A stretch of DNA of 64,000 nucleotides, from NCBI RefSeq assembly GCF_008729015.1, contig NZ_RKSM01000001.1, positions 1,426,001 through 1,490,000 of the forward strand, read 5' to 3'. The translations under genes were made by a program, and so were the position numbers. How positions within the stretch are numbered: the first letter of the stretch is position 1; the number at the start of each line of letters is the position of its first letter. Shown here one piece after another: positions 1-8,788 of this stretch. The notes under the pieces are model-generated. The model did no database searches. It was given only the letters and a program-made list of their open reading frames with translations, and was not told where the DNA came from. Origin of the DNA: Haloarcula sp. CBA1129 (GTDB lineage Archaea > Halobacteriota > Halobacteria > Halobacteriales > Haloarculaceae).

Positions 1-1
1 C

Positions 2-550
2 GATTCTGACAACACGCTGGGCGGCCTGCTCGGCCGGCCGGACTCGCTGGTCGTCACGAAATCGGTCAACTATGCCGTAGGTGACCCGATGCGAACACAG
101 ACCGGTGTTACGGCGGTCAGCGACGCCCGAGTGGGGAGTCCGACGACGCTGACCTACCAAGGAGACTCCCGACCGGACGCCGAAAACGTGTCCGTCCGGC
201 AGGTCGGCGACGGTCGATATCGCGGTGAGTTCACGCCCCGGGAGGCGGGGTTCCAGACTGTTCTCAACACGGAATACGCGGCGAACTATCCCGTCGAGTA
301 CGGTGCTTTCGGCCCGAGTGAGGGCCTCGATGCGCTCGTCGAAACAACGGAGGGACAGACCTTCAGTCCGGACCAAGGCGAGCAGATAGCCAGTGAGGCA
401 CGCCAGAAATCCACCCGGGTCCGCACCGTTCGAGACACTTGGGACTGGGTCGCCCTGCTCGGCGCGCTCCTGCTTTTCACCGGCGAGGTGGTCGCCCGGC
501 GTGTTCAAGTGTACCGCGGCCGCACCTCTCTGGAGAGTGGTCTCCCGTGA
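2..550 (+). CDS. C-terminal part of a membrane-anchored protein (5' end outside window)
   Basis: The frame is open from the first bases of the window, so only the last 182 or so residues are visible. The visible part is a beta-rich extracytoplasmic-looking region, then a segment resembling the end of a vWA or glutamine-amidotransferase-like module (YGAFGPSEGLDALVETT). One transmembrane helix follows (about WVALLGALLLFTGEVVA) and a short basic cytoplasmic tail. Its stop codon overlaps the GTG start of the next gene, so it is the upstream member of the MoxR/DUF58 operon. Large membrane proteins with vWA domains are usual partners of MoxR ATPases. That role is inferred from context because the diagnostic N-terminus is missing. 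Confidence 0.75.
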   Translation, partial: DSDNTLGGLLGRPDSLVVTKSVNYAVGDPMRTQTGVTAVSDARVGSPTTLTYQGDSRPDAENVSVRQVGDGRYRGEFTPREAGFQTVLNTEYAANYPVEYGAFGPSEGLDALVETTEGQTFSPDQGEQIASEARQKSTRVRTVRDTWDWVALLGALLLFTGEVVARRVQVYRGRTSLESGLP

Positions 551-1194
551 GCGCAATCGGCCGCCGGATCAACCTCGGACTCGTGGTGTTCGTCGTTCTC
601 TCTATGGTCGGCACTGGCGGCACGACAGTACTGTATCAGGACTCCGCGAGCGAACTGCGTTCGCAGAACCAAGAGCTCCGCCAGCAAAACGCCGACCTCC
701 GAGGAAACCTCGACGAGACCCGGAGTAAGCTCGACTCCACCCAGACCCGTGTCGACGATCTCGAAGACCAGTTGGAGACCCGGTCAGAAGACGTCGATCA
801 GGTCGCGACCAATCTGAACCAGACGGAAGAACAGCTGAATGCCACAGAGGGCCAACTTGCGGAGACCCGGCAGTCGCTCCGCGAGAGCGAGGACCGCGTC
901 GAAGAACTGGAGGGGACAGTCGATGACCTGCAAGACGAGCGCGACACGCTCGAAAATGAGGTCGATGACCTCGAGTCGACAATCGACGACCTCGAAGGCG
1001 AGAATGAAGACCTTGAAGAACAGGTGTCGGACCTCAACGATGAGATTGGTGACCTAGAGAACGAGATCGATACCCTCAACGAAAAGATAGAGACTCTCGA
1101 ATCGGAGAATCAGGAGCTCAGGAACCGCCTCAACCGGGCCTGTGGCGCGCTTGACAGCACAAACGAGACCACAAGCGCTTGTGAGGGGGTCTGA
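547..1194 (+). CDS. Membrane-anchored coiled-coil protein
   Basis: A GTG start at 547 overlaps the upstream TGA and is preferred over an upstream in-frame start inside the neighbouring gene. The product is 215 residues. One N-terminal transmembrane helix (about 10-28, LGLVVFVVLSMVGTGG) is followed by an almost unbroken heptad-repeat coiled coil from about 33 to 205, very rich in D, E, L, Q and R. A short tail has two cysteines. It looks like a structural or scaffolding partner, probably with the coiled coil outside the membrane. It is translationally coupled to genes on both sides. No enzymatic motif is visible, and the heptads are too generic to assign a family. Confidence 0.8.
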   Translation: MSAIGRRINLGLVVFVVLSMVGTGGTTVLYQDSASELRSQNQELRQQNADLRGNLDETRSKLDSTQTRVDDLEDQLETRSEDVDQVATNLNQTEEQLNATEGQLAETRQSLRESEDRVEELEGTVDDLQDERDTLENEVDDLESTIDDLEGENEDLEEQVSDLNDEIGDLENEIDTLNEKIETLESENQELRNRLNRACGALDSTNETTSACEGV

Positions 1195-1196
1195 CA

Positions 1197-2168
1197 GTGA
1201 GAGACGAAACCACATCTGACACGTCTGGCTCAGCTAGCAGCGGGAGTGAGACAGCGTCTATGGAGGAAGCCGACAGGTCGGACTCGCGCCGTCAGATGGC
1301 AAGCGCGCTCAACGAAATCAGACGCGAGGGCAAGAAGGCGGCGTTCGTCTACGCCATCGTCGATTCGGTACTGATCTTTCTCCTAGTGAACATCTGTCTG
1401 ACTGTCCTCTCGCCGGCCGAACTGCCGACACAGGTGTCGGTTCCCGCAGCAGTGACGGACCCGGTCGGCACGACCGTCGGCCGCTCGATATCGGGGCTGT
1501 CCTTCCCCACGGGCGCAGTCGTCGGCATCGTCGTCGGAGCGGTCTGGTTCGTCGGCGAGTATCTGTACCGGGTCCGCCAGCCGCTCGTCGAGCAGTTCGA
1601 GGCGGCGAACGCGGGCGTCACCGACGCGCTCCGAACGGCGCGGGACGCGGTCGAGGACGGGGCCGAGACGCGGATGGCGGCCCGGCTCTACGAGGACGTG
1701 CTCGACGGCCTGAAGCAGAGTTCGAGCGTCGCACTCGTCGACAGCCGGCGGCTTATCGGAACGCTCGTCGTCGTCATCCTGCTGAGTCTGGCGACAGTGC
1801 AGGTGGCCGTCGTCGATATCGCTCTCCTCGACCGCGACCCAGTCGAGACAGAATCGCCGAACGACCGGCCCAGCGAGTACGAGGGGCTCGAAGACGGCGA
1901 CGCGATACTCGGCGACAGCGAGGACGTGCAGGCCGGCGACGAGAACCTTACCGCCGAGATCGATTCGACAGGCGGCGACGAGGAGATCGACCGGAGCCAG
2001 TCGTTCCCGTCGTCGGACACCGGTGGACCGGGGAGCACCAGCGGCACAGTCGACAGCCAGCAGGCCGGATTCGCCGGACAGGAAGACGTCGAGGACGCGG
2101 ACCTCATCCGCGAGTACAATCTGCGGATTCGAGACCAAGAGACGGACGACGAGGACACCGACCCATGA
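1197..2168 (+). CDS. Multi-pass membrane protein of the MoxR operon
   Basis: 323 residues from a GTG start two bases after the previous stop. The N-terminus is polar and Ser-rich. Three hydrophobic helices are visible (about 45-68, 103-122 and 183-207), separated by a charged cytoplasmic-type segment of about 60 residues. After the last helix comes a long acidic, disordered tail (about 215-323) rich in D, E and S. The last codons overlap the MoxR start (ATGA). No catalytic motif was found. Position suggests a membrane component served by the downstream MoxR ATPase. I do not recognise a named family with confidence. Confidence 0.75.
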   Translation: MRDETTSDTSGSASSGSETASMEEADRSDSRRQMASALNEIRREGKKAAFVYAIVDSVLIFLLVNICLTVLSPAELPTQVSVPAAVTDPVGTTVGRSISGLSFPTGAVVGIVVGAVWFVGEYLYRVRQPLVEQFEAANAGVTDALRTARDAVEDGAETRMAARLYEDVLDGLKQSSSVALVDSRRLIGTLVVVILLSLATVQVAVVDIALLDRDPVETESPNDRPSEYEGLEDGDAILGDSEDVQAGDENLTAEIDSTGGDEEIDRSQSFPSSDTGGPGSTSGTVDSQQAGFAGQEDVEDADLIREYNLRIRDQETDDEDTDP

Positions 2169-3106
2169 GCTCAGAGCAAGACATCGACGCGCTACAGCAG
2201 AAGATCGCGAACGCACGTGAACAGATCGCCACGCGGATCGTCGGCCAAGAGGAGGTACTGGAGCAGTTGCTCATCTGTATCTTGGCCGACGGGAACGCGC
2301 TGCTCGAATCAAACCCGGGACTGGGGAAGACGACGATGGTCCGTACCGTCGCGGAGGTGACCGACCTCCAGTTCTCCCGGATACAGAACACACCCGACCT
2401 GATGCCCTCCGACATCACTGGGACCGAGATTATCCGCGAGACCGACAGCGGCCGCGAGTTCGTCTTCGAGAAGGGGCCGGTGTTCGCAAACGTCGTGCTG
2501 GCCGACGAGATCAACCGGGCGACACCGAAGACACAGGCCGCCCTGCTGGAAGCGATGCAGGAGAAACAGGTGACCGCCGCGGGCGAGACCTACGAACTGC
2601 CACGCCCCTTCTTCATTCTGGCGACCCAGAACCCCATCGACCAGTCAGGGACCTACGCGCTCCCGGAGGCCCAGACCGACCGCTTCATGCTGAAGCTGCT
2701 GGTCGACTACCCCGACTACGACGAGGAACGGACCATCGTCGATATGTACACCGCCGGGGCAGAGCAGGTGCCTGTCGAGCGCTCGCTGACCCGTTCGGAG
2801 ATTCAGGAGGTCCAGCAGCTCGTCCGCGAGATGCCCATCGCCGACAACCTGCGCGACCGGGCGGTCCAGCTCGTCCGCCGGACCCGCGAGGCCGACGACA
2901 TCGAGTTCGGGGCCAGCCCGCGAGCGAGCATGGCACTGGTCCAGACGGCGAAAGCGCGGGCGTTCCTCCACGGCCGCTCGCACGTCACGGGCGAGGACAT
3001 CGAGGCGCTCGCCGCGCCCGTCCTCCGGCACCGGATCATCGTGGACTTCCGGGCCGAGCGTGAGGGCCGGACAGCGGACGACCTCATCGCATCGCTGCTG
3101 GAATGA
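2165..3106 (+). CDS. MoxR family AAA+ ATPase
   Basis: 313 residues, the usual length for MoxR (AAA_3) proteins. The Walker A is ESNPGLGKTTMV, the Walker B region is VLADEINRATPKTQAALLEAM, and sensor 1 is FILATQNPIDQSGTY. The C-terminal AAA lid contains the arginine-rich ASPRASMALV segment typical of MoxR. These ATPases act as chaperones that help assemble or activate partner complexes, often together with vWA or DUF58 proteins. Here a DUF58 protein follows directly and a membrane protein overlaps the start, a classic MoxR operon. The client is not known from sequence. Confidence 0.95.
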   Translation: MSSEQDIDALQQKIANAREQIATRIVGQEEVLEQLLICILADGNALLESNPGLGKTTMVRTVAEVTDLQFSRIQNTPDLMPSDITGTEIIRETDSGREFVFEKGPVFANVVLADEINRATPKTQAALLEAMQEKQVTAAGETYELPRPFFILATQNPIDQSGTYALPEAQTDRFMLKLLVDYPDYDEERTIVDMYTAGAEQVPVERSLTRSEIQEVQQLVREMPIADNLRDRAVQLVRRTREADDIEFGASPRASMALVQTAKARAFLHGRSHVTGEDIEALAAPVLRHRIIVDFRAEREGRTADDLIASLLE

Positions 3107-3161
3107 GCCACCTAGTGACTGCGGTTTGGCGGGCGGCCCAGCAGGAGGGGGAGAGATAGCC

Positions 3162-4028
3162 GTGACCATCGAACCGGACTTCCTCGACGAACTCGGTCGG
3201 TTCACTGCGGCCTTGAACCGCCAGACGACCTCGATTCGACAGGGCGACCAGCAGTCCCCGCGGGTCGGTGAGGGGCTCACGTTCAGCGACTACCGCCGCT
3301 ACTCGCCGGGTGACGACACGCGGCGGATCGACTGGAAGCTGTTCGCCCGCACAGAGGAGTACTTCATCAAGCAGTACGAGGAAGAGCGGAGTCTGACCGT
3401 CCATCTGCTCGTCGACACGAGCGCATCGATGGACTACGGTGACGAGTTGAGTCACAAGTTCGAGTACGCCGCCAAACTCGGACTCGGCTTCGCGTACCTC
3501 ACGGCCGAGGAGAACAACGACTTCCAGTTCTGTACCTTCCGTGACCGGGTGGAACGTATCGACACGGGCCAGTCGAACCGTGGAGAACTCCTCTCGCTCA
3601 TCGACCAGCTGAACGAAATGACACCCGACGGGACGGCCGATTTCGAATCCGCACTGGAGGCCTACGCCGAACGCATCCGCTCGCGCTCGCTCGTCGTCGT
3701 GTTCAGCGACTGCCTGACCGAACCGGAGGCACTCGAGTCCGGCGTCGCCGCGCTCGCACGCAACGACGCTGACGTGCTACTGGTCCGGGTGGTCGCCCCA
3801 GCAGAACGGGACCCCGGCGTCGTCGGTGACGTGCTGTTTGCCGACCCCGAAAGCGATGAGACACGCCGGTCGTATTTCAGCGGCTCACTGGCCGAGACGT
3901 ACCAATCGCGGCTCGACGCACACGTCGATTCGGTCTCGAATCGCGTCACAGCACTCGGCGCAGACCATGTGCTGGTCGATACCGGCGAAGACTACTTCGA
4001 CTCCTTTGCAAGCATCTGGCTGCAGTAG
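3162..4028 (+). CDS. DUF58 domain protein (vWA-like)
   Basis: 288 residues. The GTG at 3162 is chosen because a purine-rich ribosome-binding stretch (ggagggggag, 3144-3153) lies just upstream. A longer in-frame version would begin inside moxR. The N-terminal half has the DUF58 signature: YSPGDDTRRIDWKLFARTE, then the MIDAS-like DTSASMDYG that marks the vWA-like fold. The remainder is an alternating beta/alpha fold ending in a GADHVLVDTGEDYFDSF segment. DUF58 proteins are encoded with MoxR and are thought to be its direct partners. There is no transmembrane helix, so it is probably cytoplasmic. It ends the operon before the convergent pyrBI genes. Confidence 0.92.
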   Translation: MTIEPDFLDELGRFTAALNRQTTSIRQGDQQSPRVGEGLTFSDYRRYSPGDDTRRIDWKLFARTEEYFIKQYEEERSLTVHLLVDTSASMDYGDELSHKFEYAAKLGLGFAYLTAEENNDFQFCTFRDRVERIDTGQSNRGELLSLIDQLNEMTPDGTADFESALEAYAERIRSRSLVVVFSDCLTEPEALESGVAALARNDADVLLVRVVAPAERDPGVVGDVLFADPESDETRRSYFSGSLAETYQSRLDAHVDSVSNRVTALGADHVLVDTGEDYFDSFASIWLQ

Positions 4029-4049
4029 GCAGATTGCGGCAGGGTCAGC

Positions 4050-4517
4050 TTACTCTGCGAGGATATGTGCTGGCAGGTCGTCGCGGATAATCGTATCGCA
4101 GTACTCACAGCGGACGCCGTCGTCGCCGACGGCAAAGCGCGAGTCGACGGGCTCGTTCTCGGTGGTGATGCAGTTGTGGTTCGGACATTCGAGGACACCT
4201 TCGACGACCGACGGGCGCTCGACACGGCGCTTTTCGATAACATCGTAGTCGCGGATGATGTTGATCGTCGCCGCGGGGGCGATGAGCGAGAGCACGTCGA
4301 CCTCGTCTTGGGAAAGTTCGCGGCCTTCGACTTTGACCACGTCCTTGTGGCCCAGACGGTCGGAGGGCATATTCATCGCAACAGAGACAGAGTCGCCGCT
4401 GGTCCCGTCGATGCCGAGAATCGCCAGAACGTTCAGCGCCTGTCCGCCCGCGATGTGGTCGATGACGGTGCCGTTGCGGATCTTCGAGACGCGGAGTTGT
4501 TGGTCGTTGTCGCTCAT
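4050..4517 (-). CDS. pyrI: Aspartate carbamoyltransferase regulatory chain
   Basis: 155 residues, the standard PyrI length. The N-terminal nucleotide-binding domain begins with [20 protein letters not shown]. The C-terminal zinc domain has the four-cysteine pattern CPNHNC and CEYC. In the ATCase holoenzyme it binds allosteric nucleotides and holds catalytic trimers together, controlling the first committed step of pyrimidine synthesis. Its start overlaps the last bases of pyrB, so the two are translationally coupled and will be made in matched amounts. Confidence 0.97.
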   Translation of the reverse strand: MSDNDQQLRVSKIRNGTVIDHIAGGQALNVLAILGIDGTSGDSVSVAMNMPSDRLGHKDVVKVEGRELSQDEVDVLSLIAPAATINIIRDYDVIEKRRVERPSVVEGVLECPNHNCITTENEPVDSRFAVGDDGVRCEYCDTIIRDDLPAHILAE

Positions 4518-5428
4518 TGGTCGCCTCCGAGCATCAGGTCAAGCAGAGCCATTCGCACCGGGACGCCGTTGTGGGCCTGCTGGAAGTACTGTGCGTGGAT
4601 GGTCTCGTCGACATCGTGGGCGATCTCGTCGACGCGCGGGAGCGGGTGCATCACGGTCAGGTCGTCCTTGGCTGCTTCCAGCGTCTCGGCGTCGATCTGG
4701 TACTGGCCCGCGACTTCGCGGTACTCACTTTCGTCGGGGAAGCGCTCGGCCTGAATACGCGTCACGTAGAGCACGTCCAGATCGGGAAGAATCTCGTCGA
4801 GTTCGGTGTGCTCGCGGATACCCGCGCCGGCCTCATGGAGGTCGTAGCGGACCGAGCGCGGAAGCTGGAGCGACTCGGGACTGATGAAGTGCTGTCTGGC
4901 ATCGACAGTCGTGAGCGCGTGAGCCAGTGAGTGGACCGTCCGGCCGTACTTCAGGTCGCCCATGATGCCGATAGTCAGGTCCTCAAAGCCCGCGTTCTCA
5001 CGGATCGTATAGAGGTCGAGCAGCGTCTGTGTCGGGTGCTGACCGGCCCCGTCCCCGGCGTTGACGAGCGGCACGTCGACGAACTCACTCGCCATCTTTG
5101 CCGATCCCTCCATGGGGTGCCGGAGCACGAGCGCGTCGGTGTAGCCCTCGACGACGCGGACGGTATCGGCCAGTGACTCGCCTTTCTTCACGCTTGAGGA
5201 CTCCACCGAGCCCATGTCGACGATGTCGCCGCCGAGGCGCTTCATCGCCGTGGTGAAGCTCATTTTCGTCCGGGTGCTCGGCTCGAAAAAGAGCATGCCA
5301 AGCAGCGTGTCGCTGTGCCGGTCCGCAAACGCCCCCGGGTCAGCCGCGATGTCGGCCGCGTGGTCGAGCACCGTCTCGATGTCGGCCCGCGAGAGTTGTT
5401 TCGCGCTGATGATGTGGTCGTGCCGCAT
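4514..5428 (-). CDS. pyrB: Aspartate carbamoyltransferase catalytic chain
   Basis: 304 residues, full length. The carbamoyl-phosphate loop [17 protein letters not shown], the 80s-loop region with [12 protein letters not shown], the [12 protein letters not shown] motif and the C-terminal HPLPRVDEI signature are all present. The enzyme joins carbamoyl phosphate and aspartate to give N-carbamoyl-aspartate. It lies directly upstream of, and overlaps, pyrI on the minus strand, the usual archaeal pyrBI order. Confidence 0.98.
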   Translation of the reverse strand: MRHDHIISAKQLSRADIETVLDHAADIAADPGAFADRHSDTLLGMLFFEPSTRTKMSFTTAMKRLGGDIVDMGSVESSSVKKGESLADTVRVVEGYTDALVLRHPMEGSAKMASEFVDVPLVNAGDGAGQHPTQTLLDLYTIRENAGFEDLTIGIMGDLKYGRTVHSLAHALTTVDARQHFISPESLQLPRSVRYDLHEAGAGIREHTELDEILPDLDVLYVTRIQAERFPDESEYREVAGQYQIDAETLEAAKDDLTVMHPLPRVDEIAHDVDETIHAQYFQQAHNGVPVRMALLDLMLGGDQ

Positions 5429-5586
5429 TTCACTCGGTATCGCGCTCCGGACCGTCTTGAATCCCCCGACACGGGAATTGACCTGTCGCTTACATCATCA
5501 GGCCCGGTTTCGAGAACAGCGGCACTGGGTTCGAAATCGGGGTCAGGAAAGGTGTAGCAGCCGGAATAGCAGTACGAGGCGACCAG

Positions 5587-6723
5587 TCAAGGATTGCTCT
5601 GCCAGACATCGACGCGTGGCTCGGTGTAGGCCTTGCCGACGATGTCGGGGACGCCGTCGCCATCGAGGTCGACGACTTTCGCTTCGTGGGTGGGTACACC
5701 GGCATTCAGTTGTTTCCGCTCGAAGTTCCCCGCCCCATCGTTGTGGAACACGAACTGTCGGGGTTCGTGGCCTGTTTCCAGCCCCATCTCCGCGACGAAA
5801 ATGTCGGGGTTACCGTCGCCGTCGAAGTCCGCTACGTCGAGGCTGTGCGGGTTCGAGAGGTCGTCGTGCAGCAGTGTCAGGTCCCACTCGGGCGGGTCGA
5901 ACACGCCCAGTCTGGCCGGGCGATCGTCGAGATACGGTTCATCGCCCTCGACCAAGATTATCTCCAAATCACCGTCGCCGTCGACATCCTCAATAGCGAC
6001 GCGGGTACACTGCCAGTCCTCGGCAATCGGCTCCCGATCCCACCCGTCGGCCGTTCGATGGAAGACGTTGGGGCCAGCGACGATTTCGGCTTCACCGTCA
6101 CCGTCGACATCCTCGACAGCGACACCCTCGACGTCGAGGTCCTCGGCGACGACGTGGCGGTTCGCCACCGGCCACGGCTCTCGGGTCGGGTCTGTGGGAA
6201 TATCGTAGTAGAACACGGTTTGGGATTCCTGTGACAGTCCGACAACCTCGTTCTGGCCGTCACCGTCAACATCCGCCACCGCGGTGTCATGGTACTTCTC
6301 GAAATCGTCAGTGATGAGCCGGCGTGTCCACTGCTTTCGCGGGTCGTTCGGTATCTCGAACCACCACAGTTTGTGCTGGTGGATGTTCTGGCCGGCCACC
6401 ATGTCCGGGCGGCCGTTCCCCGTGATGTCGCCGATCGAACCACCGACGGAGAGCTCTGGTGCGCTGGCAACGTCGTGGCGCTCCCAGCCCGGGTTCTCGT
6501 ACCAGAACACGTTCGTCTGGAGCCAGCGAGCCAGCGGCCCCATGCCGAACACAGATAGCAGGTCGACCGACTTGTCGACAAGTGGGAGTTGGACCTCGTG
6601 CTCGTCACCGAGCGCCCCAACAATGACATCCGGCCGGCCGTTCCCCGTGAGGTCGGTCGTGAGACAGAAGCTCATCGTACTCGCTGGCGGCGAGGCTTCG
6701 ATGCGCTCGTGGTGGAGATTCAT
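5587..6723 (-). CDS. FG-GAP/VCBS repeat beta-propeller protein
   Basis: 378 residues made of repeated blade-like units, each with a calcium-binding-type loop (DLTGNGRPDVIVG, DITGNGRPDMVAG, DVDGDGQNEVVG, DVDGDGEAEIVAG, DVDGDGDLEIIL, DFDGDGNPDIFVAE, DLDGDGVPDIVGK). This is the pattern of FG-GAP/VCBS (integrin-alpha-like) propellers. Such proteins are usually exported, but I see no Sec or Tat signal and no transmembrane helix at the ATG used. A TATA-like ggttataac lies about 29 nt upstream of that ATG, supporting a leaderless start. It stands alone between pyrBI and the MinD-like gene. The function is unknown. Confidence 0.85.
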   Translation of the reverse strand: MNLHHERIEASPPASTMSFCLTTDLTGNGRPDVIVGALGDEHEVQLPLVDKSVDLLSVFGMGPLARWLQTNVFWYENPGWERHDVASAPELSVGGSIGDITGNGRPDMVAGQNIHQHKLWWFEIPNDPRKQWTRRLITDDFEKYHDTAVADVDGDGQNEVVGLSQESQTVFYYDIPTDPTREPWPVANRHVVAEDLDVEGVAVEDVDGDGEAEIVAGPNVFHRTADGWDREPIAEDWQCTRVAIEDVDGDGDLEIILVEGDEPYLDDRPARLGVFDPPEWDLTLLHDDLSNPHSLDVADFDGDGNPDIFVAEMGLETGHEPRQFVFHNDGAGNFERKQLNAGVPTHEAKVVDLDGDGVPDIVGKAYTEPRVDVWQSNP

Positions 6724-7165
6724 ATCCCAGCCGTTCGGGTACAGCGGTATTGTTATAACCGGGCTAACACCGACCGACAGCTGTCACGAACTCGTAGCGG
6801 GCGTCCGGGTAGGGCTCCGGGTTCGAAGCTCGGACGCTGAGAGATGTGGGATAACGAGCGTGTCACACCCCACTGTTCGACACCGGCCCAGCAGATCTGA
6901 CTCTCCGCCCAGCGCGGCTTCGATTTCCGGGCATTCTTATCGGTACACAAACGCTAGCAGACCTCATTCAAAACGGACTCAATCGGTTTGCCCATCGCCG
7001 CCGAAAGTACAGACCTGTTACGGACAGGAGGGGACAGCATCTGACCGCCGTATAAAAGTAGGCAACGGCCAACCGGCGTAAGTCAGTCCTTTCGTCCAGT
7101 TCGGTGGTCGATGTTCGTGACCGGCTACACAAGGATTCAAAACCGATAGACGGTCCATCCACCGT
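6724..7165. other. Intergenic region between divergent genes
   Basis: This 442-nt gap separates divergently transcribed genes. It holds the promoter of the FG-GAP gene (TATA-like element near 6752 on the minus strand). An AT-rich tataaaa near 7050 faces the MinD-like gene, and a second weak TATA-like stretch lies near 7136. No convincing coding frame or tRNA was seen. A T-loop-like string near 6818-6840 was examined and rejected. Confidence 0.5.
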
Positions 7166-7792
7166 ATGCTCGCAATCGCTGGCGGCAAGGGTGGCTGTGG
7201 GAAAACGACCATCGCTCTCGGAGTCGGTCAAGCACTGGGGACGCCGGCCAGACGGTCGCTGGTCGTGGACACCGATCGCGATATGCCGAACCTCCACCGT
7301 CGCGCCGGCGTAAATCCGACACCCGGAATCGCTGATATCACAGCCGCGGCCGAGCCGGCAACGGTTTCCCAGTCCGCCATAGCCGTCGAAAACGTCGACG
7401 TGGTCCCCTGTCAGGCCGCAACCGAAGCCGCTGTCGACACTGCTATCGGCAGTCTTCCTCGGAGTGGTCGCCCCGTAATACTCGACTGTCCGGCCGGCGC
7501 CGGCCCGGACGCCGCCCGCCCGCTACGGGTGGCTGACAGGACAGTGCTCGTGAGTACACCGACCCGCCAGAGCCTCACCGACACGGCCAAAACCGCGGCG
7601 ATGGCCCGGGCACTCGACGCGCCACCCGCCCTCGCTGTACTGGTCGGCAGCGGCGGGTCGGTAGACCCGTCTGACCTGCTGTCCTGTCCGGCAACAGTCC
7701 ACGTTCCGTCGGTGTCGAAGCCGCTGGAATCGGCCCGCGCTACGGCCAAATACGTCGAGATAGCGAACACTCTCACCAAGCGGAATACTTAA
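7166..7792 (+). CDS. MinD/ParA-like deviant Walker ATPase
   Basis: 208 residues. The deviant Walker A KGGCGKTTIALGVGQAL opens the protein, followed by the Walker A'/switch region LVVDTDRDMPNLHRRAG and the Walker B-like strand PVILDCPAGAG. The family (SIMIBI, MinD/ParA) dimerises on ATP and positions or partitions membrane, DNA or protein cargo. It is shorter than bacterial MinD, and no clear amphipathic C-terminal membrane-targeting helix is visible, so a cell-division role should not be assumed. It is followed 28 nt later by a RAD55-like gene on the same strand, and the two probably form an operon. Confidence 0.88.
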   Translation: MLAIAGGKGGCGKTTIALGVGQALGTPARRSLVVDTDRDMPNLHRRAGVNPTPGIADITAAAEPATVSQSAIAVENVDVVPCQAATEAAVDTAIGSLPRSGRPVILDCPAGAGPDAARPLRVADRTVLVSTPTRQSLTDTAKTAAMARALDAPPALAVLVGSGGSVDPSDLLSCPATVHVPSVSKPLESARATAKYVEIANTLTKRNT

Positions 7793-7820
7793 TCTCGTGG
7801 CTAAATAACTTCTCAGTGGT

Positions 7821-8450
7821 ATGGTCAACCGGTTGCGAACGGGCATCGATGTCCTCGACAGAAAGCTCGACGGTGGCATCCCTGCCGGGAGTATCGTCGC
7901 GCTCTCTGCCCAGCCGGCCAGCCAAGCGGAGCTGTTCCTCTACGAACTCACCGCCACGCGCGGGACTCTGTGGCTGTCACTCGACCGGACCGCCGAGTCG
8001 GTCATCGCAAGCATCGAGCAGACGCCGGCCAACACCGGCGACCCGACGGTGCGCCACATCTCTGGCGAAGCACCGCTCGACAACGCCGGCAAACTCGTCT
8101 CGGCGCTCCCGGAGACGTCGAACCTCATCGTCGACCCCCTCGACGTGCTGGAAGCCCAAGAGCCACACTCGCGTTTTCGCGCGTTCATGAACGATTTGCA
8201 GAACCACATCGTCAACACTGGCAGCCTCGCTATCGTCCACTGTCTCGATGGCCGTGACGTGCCACCGCTACGGGATACGACCGAGCACTTCGCCGATGTG
8301 GTGTTCCAGCTCAACACCACGACGACCGGTGACGAGGTGGAGAACCGCCTCGCGATTCCGAAGTTCCGCGGCGGACGGGCCCCCACCGACATTATCAAGC
8401 TCAACCTCGTCGAAGAGGTCAGCATCGATACTAGCCGCGATATCGCCTGA
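7821..8450 (+). CDS. RAD55/KaiC-like protein with degenerate P-loop
   Basis: 209 residues with the RecA-superfamily start RTGIDVLDRKLDGGIPAGSIVAL. The P-loop position reads SAQPASQAE, so the GxxxxGK[ST] consensus is lost. The Walker B-like strand NLIVDPLDVLE and later RecA-core strands are recognisable. This looks like a RadA/KaiC relative that may no longer hydrolyse ATP. Such proteins are abundant in haloarchaea and are often linked to regulation or sensing. Its pairing with the MinD-like gene suggests joint function, which is inference only. Confidence 0.8.
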   Translation: MVNRLRTGIDVLDRKLDGGIPAGSIVALSAQPASQAELFLYELTATRGTLWLSLDRTAESVIASIEQTPANTGDPTVRHISGEAPLDNAGKLVSALPETSNLIVDPLDVLEAQEPHSRFRAFMNDLQNHIVNTGSLAIVHCLDGRDVPPLRDTTEHFADVVFQLNTTTTGDEVENRLAIPKFRGGRAPTDIIKLNLVEEVSIDTSRDIA

Positions 8451-8452
8451 TT

Positions 8453-8653
8453 CTATTCGCCACCGGGCTGTAGCTCTCGATCCGTCGCGCCGAACTCTGT
8501 TCCGACGAGTATCAACAGGAACAGTCCGAGCCCGACGCCGACGCCCGCGACCAGCCCGGTCCCGGTGCGTCCAGTCAACACGAAGGTCCCGACGCCGAAC
8601 GCGATTCCCGGCGGGAACGCGAGCAGTGACGGGTACACCAGCGATACTCGCAT
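8453..8653 (-). CDS. Small two-helix membrane protein
   Basis: 66 residues from the internal ATG (MRVSLVYPSLLAF), preferred because the longer frame adds an uncharacteristic basic/polar extension. Two hydrophobic helices, about 6-26 and 31-50, are joined by a short GRTGTG turn, with a short acidic C-terminus. It is convergent with the RAD55-like gene, two bases from its stop. I do not recognise the family or function. Composition and hydrophobicity fit a real haloarchaeal small membrane protein. Confidence 0.65.
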   Translation of the reverse strand: MRVSLVYPSLLAFPPGIAFGVGTFVLTGRTGTGLVAGVGVGLGLFLLILVGTEFGATDRELQPGGE

Positions 8654-8788
8654 GGGTAGTGATGACGTGACGTGCGTATAATGGTTCTCCCGCATTGGCC
8701 GTCAAAAAATGGTAGCGCTATCGCTCGGACCCGCAAAGCCGCTTCCGGCACCAATACTGCAAAACAGTTCGACGCGCTCGCGAGGCAG

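Noticed and set aside
5214-5996. 260-residue plus-strand frame opposite pyrB and the FG-GAP gene
   Set aside because: Arg/Ser-rich composition typical of antisense frames to GC-rich genes; both minus-strand genes are clear.
6795-6850. tRNA-like segment with T-loop-like ttcgaag
   Set aside because: The T-arm-like hairpin has no matching 5' acceptor strand within 75 nt and no anticodon arm.
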